From positions 15,179 through 21,605 of the forward strand of contig PBJN01000019.1 in NCBI GenBank assembly GCA_002720735.1: DNA of 6,427 nucleotides, read 5' to 3'. Under the pieces are notes generated by a model that saw nothing but the letters and a program-made list of their open reading frames with translations, was not told where the DNA came from and ran no database searches. Both the position numbers and the translations under genes were made by a program. The stretch is from Porticoccaceae bacterium. GTDB taxonomy: Bacteria > Pseudomonadota > Gammaproteobacteria > Pseudomonadales > Porticoccaceae. Shown here piece after piece: positions 1 through 4,848 of the stretch (within the stretch, counting starts at the first letter, position 1; the number at the start of each line of letters is the position of its first letter).

Positions 1-75
1 GAGTTCGACGGAGTTTTTGGTTATTTTTGGGATGAAGAAATATCAAAGATGGGCATGGTGGTGACGGTAAAGTGA
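1..75 (+). CDS. gspH: C-terminal end of an upstream gene, probably minor pseudopilin GspH (partial)
   Basis: Reading frame 1 is open from the window edge and ends at a TGA at 73-75, leaving 24 codons (ending GMVVTVK). The fragment is too short to identify by its own sequence. The name rests on position: it directly precedes gspI in the order H-I-J-K that is nearly universal in T2SS operons. GspH is a minor pseudopilin near the tip of the periplasmic pseudopilus, joining the tip complex to the GspG shaft. The stop overlaps the GTG start of the next gene (GTGA, 72-75), which suggests translational coupling. The prepilin leader and N-terminal helix that would confirm it lie outside the window. 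A different upstream pseudopilin gene is possible. Confidence 0.6.
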   Translation, partial: EFDGVFGYFWDEEISKMGMVVTVK

Positions 76-503
76 TTGGTGCTTCAAAAAGGATCATCTC
101 GCCAGCGTGTCGGGTGTTTGTTCGGGGGTTTACGCTTATGGAGGTGGCGGTTGCACTACTGATACTCAGTTTGGTGCTTGCCAGTTCACTCCAAGTGGTA
201 GGTCAATATGCTGATGAACGAGTCCTAATGCGCGAACGTTTCTTTGCAAACAGGGTAGCTTGGAATCGTTTGTTAGAGAAGTATGAGGAGTTAGAGGGTT
301 GGCACTCTAGTGGTTTGTTAACTACTCGGCAGAGAGAGGGCTCAGAGATGCAAGGAGGTGCGGATTGGCAATGGAAACTTGGAGTTGAGGAGGCGATGGG
401 ACAACAGTTATATAGGTTTGAGGCAACTGTTGTTAAGGAGTCTCAAAAGCGACCTAGTTCCGTGTTAGCAGTTTTTTTGATCGATGAGGCTAGACATAAG
501 TAG
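72..503 (+). CDS. gspI: Type II secretion system minor pseudopilin GspI
   Basis: This 143-residue protein carries a type IV prepilin leader. The motif RGFTLMEV gives a predicted prepilin-peptidase (GspO/PilD) cut after Gly19, with Phe20 as the mature N-terminus and the conserved Glu at +5 (Glu24). A hydrophobic helix follows at about residues 25-45. The stretch FFANRVAWNRLL (about 57-68) matches the family pattern of an Ala-rich helix with a conserved Asn, and a small C-terminal alpha/beta domain follows. In the family, GspI nucleates the pseudopilus tip complex with GspJ and GspK. The GTG start at 72 overlaps the upstream stop by 4 nt and gives a rather long 19-residue leader. A GTG at 114 would give a 5-residue leader, but no clear ribosome-binding site precedes it. 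Length and motifs are normal for GspI. Confidence 0.92.
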   Translation: MIGASKRIISPACRVFVRGFTLMEVAVALLILSLVLASSLQVVGQYADERVLMRERFFANRVAWNRLLEKYEELEGWHSSGLLTTRQREGSEMQGGADWQWKLGVEEAMGQQLYRFEATVVKESQKRPSSVLAVFLIDEARHK

Positions 504-523
504 AAAACATCCGGTTGTTTTCT

Positions 524-531
524 GAGAGAGG
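524..531 (+). promoter_or_regulatory. Ribosome-binding site of gspJ
   Basis: The purine-rich GAGAGAGG lies 4 nt before the ATG at 536. It decides the start: the in-frame TTG at 515 has no such site and would add seven residues to the leader. Confidence 0.65.
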
Positions 532-535
532 TAAC

Positions 536-1147
536 ATGACAAATAGTTTTGGTCGACAAGGAGGATTTTCGCTAATAGAGGTAGTGGTCTCCATCGGTTT
601 GTTGTCAGTTATGTCCATTTTGGCCTATCAGGCGCTTGAGGTCGTCATGGCTACGAATGATCGTAGCCATGACACAATGTCTCAACAAGTTAATTTGCGG
701 CGGGCGTGGGCGATTATTCAAAGGGACCTTCTCCACATGCGGAATCGACCTTTCAACGATGGTTTGGGACAATTAGAGAGGCCTTATGAGACCGATCTAA
801 GCGAATTTGGCGTTCGATTTTCTCGGGGCGGAGGACCCATGTTGGCATCAAATCCTAGCGGTTTAATGCGGGTCTACTATGGTCTTGATGATGAACGTAA
901 CTTAGTTAGAACAACTTGGGCAATCACGGCCTCTCCTCGCTATAGTGACGGGAATACCCGTACTTTACTCTCTAACGTTGATGAAGTGATTTTTGAGCAT
1001 CTTTCAGAAAAAAATGAATACTCAGAGAATTGGCCGCCACTCAATTCTCAATCGGCACCGATGTTACCGAAGATGATTAGGGTAATGATTAAATTAAAAG
1101 ATGGTGATTCAACTTCTAGATTATTTCCTGGAGTCATCGTTGAGTAG
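536..1147 (+). CDS. gspJ: Type II secretion system minor pseudopilin GspJ
   Basis: From the ATG at 536 the product is 203 residues. The leader MTNSFGRQGG is followed by FSLIEVVVS, so prepilin peptidase should cut after Gly10, leaving Phe11 at +1 and Glu15 at +5. A hydrophobic helix spans about 11-35. The segment LRRAWAIIQRDLLHMRNRP (about 54-72) is typical of GspJ, in which an Arg/Ala helix with a conserved Asp follows the transmembrane part. The rest is a beta-rich globular domain, with an IRVMIKLKDG strand near the C-terminus. GspJ sits with GspI and GspK at the pseudopilus tip in the periplasm. The gene starts 32 nt after gspI. The frame reaches 1147, past the probable gspK start at 1140. 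A strong inverted repeat lies within the coding region at 644-673. Confidence 0.93.
   Translation: MTNSFGRQGGFSLIEVVVSIGLLSVMSILAYQALEVVMATNDRSHDTMSQQVNLRRAWAIIQRDLLHMRNRPFNDGLGQLERPYETDLSEFGVRFSRGGGPMLASNPSGLMRVYYGLDDERNLVRTTWAITASPRYSDGNTRTLLSNVDEVIFEHLSEKNEYSENWPPLNSQSAPMLPKMIRVMIKLKDGDSTSRLFPGVIVE
644..673 (+). repeat. Perfect 13-bp inverted repeat (hairpin) inside gspJ
   Basis: Arm GTCATGGCTACGA (644-656) is exactly reverse-complementary to TCGTAGCCATGAC (661-673), separated by the 4-nt loop ATGA. In the mRNA this would fold into a stable stem-loop. It encodes part of the N-terminal helix and the segment after it (VMATNDRSHD). No U-tract follows, so it does not look like an intrinsic terminator. 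Its function is unknown; it may affect mRNA stability, or be chance. Confidence 0.8.
1130..1133 (+). promoter_or_regulatory. Probable ribosome-binding site of gspK
   Basis: GGAG lies within the end of gspJ, 6 nt before an in-frame TTG at 1140. This spacing favours the TTG over the ATG at 1101, which is preceded only by A-rich sequence without a clear site. Confidence 0.5.
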
Positions 1148-2321
1148 GACGTTAAACTCGTTAAGACACCTCTCGGCTAGGCAAAAAGGGGTAGCTCTTT
1201 TGGCTGCTCTTGTTTTGATGTTGGGGATTGTAATGGTGCTTAGTAATATCTTTTATCGACACCAAATTGATGTATCGCAAGCGAGTAGTGCTTCGCTGAG
1301 TGATCAAGCATTTTTGTTAGCCTTGAGCGTTGAGAGATGGGCACGACAGCGTTTGTCCAAAAAAGATGGGATGGACGAGAACACAGATGTTGATCATCAT
1401 GGAGAGAATTGGGCGCAAGCTGTACCATTATTACCTGTCGAAGGCGGAGTCATTCGTGGATGCCTGTCAGACCTTCAGGGACGCATTAACCTTAATAATT
1501 TTTCGCTTTACGCTTCAGATCCAGAGTCTCTGGAGACGGAACTCTCTGCTTTATCGCAAGGTTCTGTTGGCATTGCATCATTGTGGCGTAAACTGTTGAT
1601 CATGGCCGATTTACCCGTAACCCCCGCTCGGATGGCTGCGGTGGTAGATTGGTTAGATAGCGATAGTGAGTTGGTCAATCCATGGGGGGCTGAACAGCCC
1701 GATTACGACAGCTTGCCGAGAGTAGTGTCCAACACTCTTATGAGTGATGCAACTGAATTGGCGGCCGTGGCTGGATATCATGTGCGTGAAGTTCAATATT
1801 TATTACCTTACATCACTGCACTGCCCTTGACGGGGAGCCCCCCTAAACTGACGCCGACCACAGTTAACATAAACACGGCATCGGAAAATATATTGCTGGC
1901 GCTTGGGGGTGAATTTAGTGACGCGTTCGCGGCGGTAATTCTGGACACCCGTGAGGAGGGAAGTTATTTTGAAACTATCGAAACTTTGTATCAAGCATTG
2001 GAAGCTGTGCTCCCGATTTCACCGGGAGACGCAGCGAAATTTTGGCCTTCCACTTTGATTGGTGTGAGATCGGACTTATTTCAGCTTTATTTAGAGGTTC
2101 TTTTGGGTGACATCGAACTACGGCTAAAGAGTACAATAGACCGACGTGAGAATAAGGAGAATCCAGTAGTCATGGCGAGAGAAATGTTTTTAGTCCCAGA
2201 TATTGTGTCGGAGCCAAAATTAGAATTAGCGGGGTATGAGACGGACGAGAGCAAGGAGGATGCCGATCAACAAAGGGAATCTTACCGCATTCAAACGGCA
2301 TGCGAAGCCTTGGGAGTTTAG
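1140..2321 (+). CDS. gspK: Type II secretion system minor pseudopilin GspK
   Basis: The TTG start at 1140 gives 393 residues; an ATG at 1101 would add 13 to the N-terminus. The leader ends at RQKG (Gly17) before VALLAALVLML, a class III prepilin leader with Ala instead of Glu at +5, as is usual for GspK. Family hallmarks follow in order: DQAFLLALSVERWA (about 55-68), the GCLSDLQGRINLNNF block (107-121), DWLDSDSE (170-177), GAEQPDY and VNINTASENIL (242-252). GspK is the large pseudopilin that caps the pseudopilus tip with GspI and GspJ in the periplasm, and it has an inserted alpha-helical domain. The last ~55 residues form a charged tail (YETDESKEDADQQRES) that looks disordered. The gene overlaps gspJ by 8 nt and the next frame by 22 nt. 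Identification is firm; the exact start is less so. Confidence 0.93.
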   Translation: MSRTLNSLRHLSARQKGVALLAALVLMLGIVMVLSNIFYRHQIDVSQASSASLSDQAFLLALSVERWARQRLSKKDGMDENTDVDHHGENWAQAVPLLPVEGGVIRGCLSDLQGRINLNNFSLYASDPESLETELSALSQGSVGIASLWRKLLIMADLPVTPARMAAVVDWLDSDSELVNPWGAEQPDYDSLPRVVSNTLMSDATELAAVAGYHVREVQYLLPYITALPLTGSPPKLTPTTVNINTASENILLALGGEFSDAFAAVILDTREEGSYFETIETLYQALEAVLPISPGDAAKFWPSTLIGVRSDLFQLYLEVLLGDIELRLKSTIDRRENKENPVVMAREMFLVPDIVSEPKLELAGYETDESKEDADQQRESYRIQTACEALGV

Positions 2322-3430
2322 AAAAGGTGGCCACTCAAGTTGATCATCTATATGACCTGGACAAGCGTTTTAGCGCGATGGATGGTCAAGTTGCGTATGT
2401 AGACCTTTGGATTCCATCTGATCAAATAACTGTTCAACGGATTCAGGCTCCTACTGCACCTCGCAGAAAGTGGCCGAGCCTAATCCCCTGGATTATGGAG
2501 GAGCGTATTCTTGACAGAGTTGATGACATGCATTTTGTTATTGGCGAATACCTAGAAGACGACTTTGTTGAGGTATTTAGTGTTCGAAAAACGGACTTGT
2601 TGAATTGGCTTAGAGTCGCGGAAAATTCGGGAGTCGTCGTAAGAAAGATGGTTCCAGATTACTTTGCTCTTCCGTGGGAGGTTGGAAGATTGTCGGTGGG
2701 TTGGCGTGAGGGTTATTGTTTAGTTCGTTATTCCGCCAGTGAGGGTTTTTCGTCGAAACCAAATTCTGCATGGAAAATAATAGAGCGCTATATTGAAAGT
2801 GAAGATGTGCCGCCTCGGGTGTCAATAAGCGTTCCGGCACACGTCTCCGTACCAGAGAGTCTTAGCAAAATTTCTGAAGTAAATAGGTCAGAGGTAGATT
2901 GGCAAACATGCGATATGCGGGATGGAATAAATCTTTTAGAGGGCGAGTTTAAGCCTGTAGACAAGCCATTTTCGCGGCTGTGGGGTGTCAATATTACTTT
3001 GGCGACAATCCTATGCGCGTTGATGTTTGGTTATCTTCAATTGGATGTGAAAAAAATCTCTGCAGACCTTAGAGAAATAGAGCAGCATATAGAAGTCAGT
3101 TATGGAAGGATCTTTTCAGGTGAAAGTATTGAAGTAGATGAACTCCGCAGTGCTTTCGATATACAACTTCGAAGGATGTTAGCGCAACGAAAAGCAACAG
3201 AAAGTATGCCTCTTGCTGGGCTTAGGGCGCTATCAAATGTAATGAGTAACTGTGACTGTGACTTGCACTCTCTTGATGCATCTTCTGATACAATCAGAGT
3301 AAGGGTAGACCGCTCTGCGGAGCTACGCCGACGGGCTCTAAAACTGTCTGAGTTTGACGTTGATATCGAGACTATAGACGAATCCTCAGACAGGTTGTTG
3401 CTTACCTTGAGTCCAAGGAGAGACCAGTGA
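2300..3430 (+). CDS. gspL: Type II secretion system inner-membrane platform protein GspL
   Basis: The product is 376 residues, normal for GspL. The N-terminal cytoplasmic actin-like domain (about 30-220) includes family-like text such as WPSLIPWIMEERILD and DDMHFVIG (about 58-82). It ends with the hallmark NLLEGEFKP (211-219). One transmembrane helix follows (about 229-247), then a coiled-coil-like stretch and a periplasmic ferredoxin-like domain (about 300-372). GspL tethers the GspE ATPase to the inner membrane and pairs with GspM. The ATG at 2300 lies inside gspK (22-nt overlap) and lacks a clear ribosome-binding site. A GTG at 2327 with GGGAG 10 nt upstream is a possible start, shortening the protein by nine residues. 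The periplasmic domain contains C318-D-C320, encoded by a tandem TGTGAC duplication. Confidence 0.92.
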   Translation: MRSLGSLEKVATQVDHLYDLDKRFSAMDGQVAYVDLWIPSDQITVQRIQAPTAPRRKWPSLIPWIMEERILDRVDDMHFVIGEYLEDDFVEVFSVRKTDLLNWLRVAENSGVVVRKMVPDYFALPWEVGRLSVGWREGYCLVRYSASEGFSSKPNSAWKIIERYIESEDVPPRVSISVPAHVSVPESLSKISEVNRSEVDWQTCDMRDGINLLEGEFKPVDKPFSRLWGVNITLATILCALMFGYLQLDVKKISADLREIEQHIEVSYGRIFSGESIEVDELRSAFDIQLRRMLAQRKATESMPLAGLRALSNVMSNCDCDLHSLDASSDTIRVRVDRSAELRRRALKLSEFDVDIETIDESSDRLLLTLSPRRDQ

Positions 3431-3921
3431 AACTTGCAGACTCTTTTAAAGGCTGGAGTCGAGGTCTCAGTCACCGTGAGCATATTATAATTGTCACTTC
3501 AATTATTTTAATAGTGCTTACCTCGGTTATGCTGGTTTTTGAGCCCACTTGGAGAAACTATCAGCAGTTGAGGAAAAAGCTTGCAGAGCTTGAAGTAGAC
3601 GCAACTTGGCTTAATGAGCAAGCTAAAACGGTTAAGAAGCTCGGGAATAATTGTGCTGGTCGATCTATAAAAAATAGCTCTGATAGTGAAATCTTAAATT
3701 TAATTTTGCGTCGAAATCAGTTGAGACCAAAGGTCAACAATGAGAGTCGTGGATCGCATTTTCTTGAGTTTGAGGCAAATAACGCAAATAAGATCTTAAA
3801 ATTGATGAGTCATTTGGCATGTGATCAGTTCGCTTTGGAGAAGTTATCGATCGAACGGGTTCAAATAAATGAAAATTTAGGACGCTACGGCGCCAAAATG
3901 CAGTTAAGGCGTGTTCGTTAA
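3427..3921 (+). CDS. gspM: Type II secretion system inner-membrane platform protein GspM
   Basis: This 164-residue bitopic protein has a short cytoplasmic N-terminus with the GspM-like pattern GWSRGLSHREHIII, one transmembrane helix (about 19-38) and the typical P-T-W after it. A coiled-coil segment follows (about 42-72, QLRKKLAELEVDATWLNEQA), then a small periplasmic ferredoxin-like domain (about 85-163). GspM stabilises GspL and forms the assembly platform with GspL and GspF. The GTG start overlaps the gspL stop (GTGA), and AAGGAG at 3415-3420 lies 6 nt upstream, so the start is well supported. Two periplasmic cysteines (C76, C132) are present. The sequence is weakly conserved, as is normal in this family, so the call also leans on its place after gspL. 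Confidence 0.9.
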   Translation: MKLADSFKGWSRGLSHREHIIIVTSIILIVLTSVMLVFEPTWRNYQQLRKKLAELEVDATWLNEQAKTVKKLGNNCAGRSIKNSSDSEILNLILRRNQLRPKVNNESRGSHFLEFEANNANKILKLMSHLACDQFALEKLSIERVQINENLGRYGAKMQLRRVR

Positions 3922-3922
3922 A

Positions 3923-3937
3923 TTTGATAATATCAAA
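3923..3937 (+). repeat. 15-nt AT-rich palindrome between gspM and gspC, possible operator
   Basis: TTTGATA (3923-3929), a single A, then TATCAAA (3931-3937) form a perfect inverted repeat just after the gspM stop, in the only sizeable gap of the cluster (3922-3960). Size and symmetry suit a dimeric regulator site. It is too AT-rich and short for a good terminator. No convincing -35/-10 pair could be placed, so a promoter for gspC-gspD is only a possibility. Confidence 0.4.
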
Positions 3938-3960
3938 ACATATAAAAAGAGTTTCTTAGC

Positions 3961-4848
3961 GTGGGGATTTTAAGGTTGAGCCGTCAAAAGTTATCTTGGA
4001 TCATTCCAGAGTTTAAATCTTTCGTGAGTTTCAGGGCTAACCAATCATTAACCACTACCTTATGTGCATTGTTTACCTCTGTCTTTCTTGTAACAGCTCT
4101 TATAGTTGTGACCGTATCCTTTATAGACCTAGCAAATAAGAAACCAATGTCTTTTCGGTTAATTGAGCGGGTTACTGCACCTCCTATTCAAGATTGGAAC
4201 TGGTTTAGGAGTGCCCTGCCAAAACCGGTAGTCGCTAAATCTGCTGTGTTAAATCTGAGAAATGCCGACATCAATGTGGAGCTTCTCGGCGTTATGATCG
4301 GAGAAGAAGTATCTGCTGCAACCTTAAGTGCTACCGGAAAACCAGAAACTGTTTACCAAAATGGAGATGAAATAAAAGCGGGTGTTACCATCACAGGGAT
4401 AGAGGCGAATCGCGTTATTATAGACCAAAATGGGTCGCCTCGGCAGATACCACTGAAAAAGCCAGAGTCAATTATAGAGTCTTTGGAGGCAACTGAGTCA
4501 GATGGTTTGGGAAAAAGTATGCAGGCCGGTTTTAAGCTGGCGAATATGTTTGGTGCGGTGCCTGTAAGGCTAGATAACGCAAGCGGAGCTTACGCGTCGG
4601 GATTTAAGCTCAATGAGCTCTCTGCTGAAATGCGTTCCCTTGCGGATGTTGAGGATGGTGACGTAATTGTTAAGGTTAGTGACACTGGAATACAGGAACT
4701 CTTGAAGAATCCTGCTGCTTGGATAAATTACAGTAGTCAAACTAGTCTACCTGTGACAGTTATTCGAGATGGCCGCGAGGTGGTAGTTTACGTAAATGCT
4801 GCTAGTTTATCGGCAAAAATGTTACCGAACTTAGGGCAAATCAGATGA
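3961..4848 (+). CDS. gspC: Type II secretion system clamp protein GspC
   Basis: This 295-residue inner-membrane protein has a cytoplasmic N-terminus and one transmembrane helix (about 32-54). A linker follows, then the HR (homology region) domain at about 97-167 with NVELLGVMIGE, VYQNGDEI and the RVIIDQNG...QIPL strand pair typical of GspC. After a Glu/Ser-rich linker (168-186) comes a PDZ-like domain (about 198-280) with VPVRLD, DVEDGDVIVKVSD and a final PVTVIRDGREVVVYV strand. In the family, the HR domain binds the N0 domain of the GspD secretin and the membrane part contacts GspL and GspM, so GspC bridges both membranes. The GTG start has AAGAG (3947-3951) 9 nt upstream. A TTG at 3976 is a weaker alternative. 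The gene overlaps gspD by 4 nt (ATGA). Its place after gspM is unusual. Confidence 0.9.
   Translation: MGILRLSRQKLSWIIPEFKSFVSFRANQSLTTTLCALFTSVFLVTALIVVTVSFIDLANKKPMSFRLIERVTAPPIQDWNWFRSALPKPVVAKSAVLNLRNADINVELLGVMIGEEVSAATLSATGKPETVYQNGDEIKAGVTITGIEANRVIIDQNGSPRQIPLKKPESIIESLEATESDGLGKSMQAGFKLANMFGAVPVRLDNASGAYASGFKLNELSAEMRSLADVEDGDVIVKVSDTGIQELLKNPAAWINYSSQTSLPVTVIRDGREVVVYVNAASLSAKMLPNLGQIR

Noticed and set aside
1330..1599. 89-codon plus-strand open frame in an alternative frame within gspK
   Set aside because: It lies wholly within the conserved gspK region and has no family resemblance; it is a shadow of the real frame.
1687..1700. GGGCTG / CAGCCC inverted repeat in gspK
   Set aside because: The repeat is short, with a 2-nt spacer, and falls in the codons for the conserved GAEQ region; the coding constraint explains it.
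2010..2028. CTCCCG / CGGGAG stem with a 7-nt loop in gspK
   Set aside because: The stem is only 6 bp and inside a conserved coding region, with no U-tract after it; it is likely chance and not a terminator.
3100..3483. 127-codon minus-strand open frame across the gspL/gspM junction
   Set aside because: It is antisense to two well-supported T2SS genes and its Ser/Arg-rich composition is typical of a shadow frame. No ribosome-binding site or recognisable domain was seen.
3918..3946. Possible promoter with TATAAA at 3941-3946 as the -10 element
   Set aside because: No acceptable -35 hexamer is found at 16-18 nt upstream, and TTGATA at 3924 is only 11 nt away, so a promoter call is not supported.
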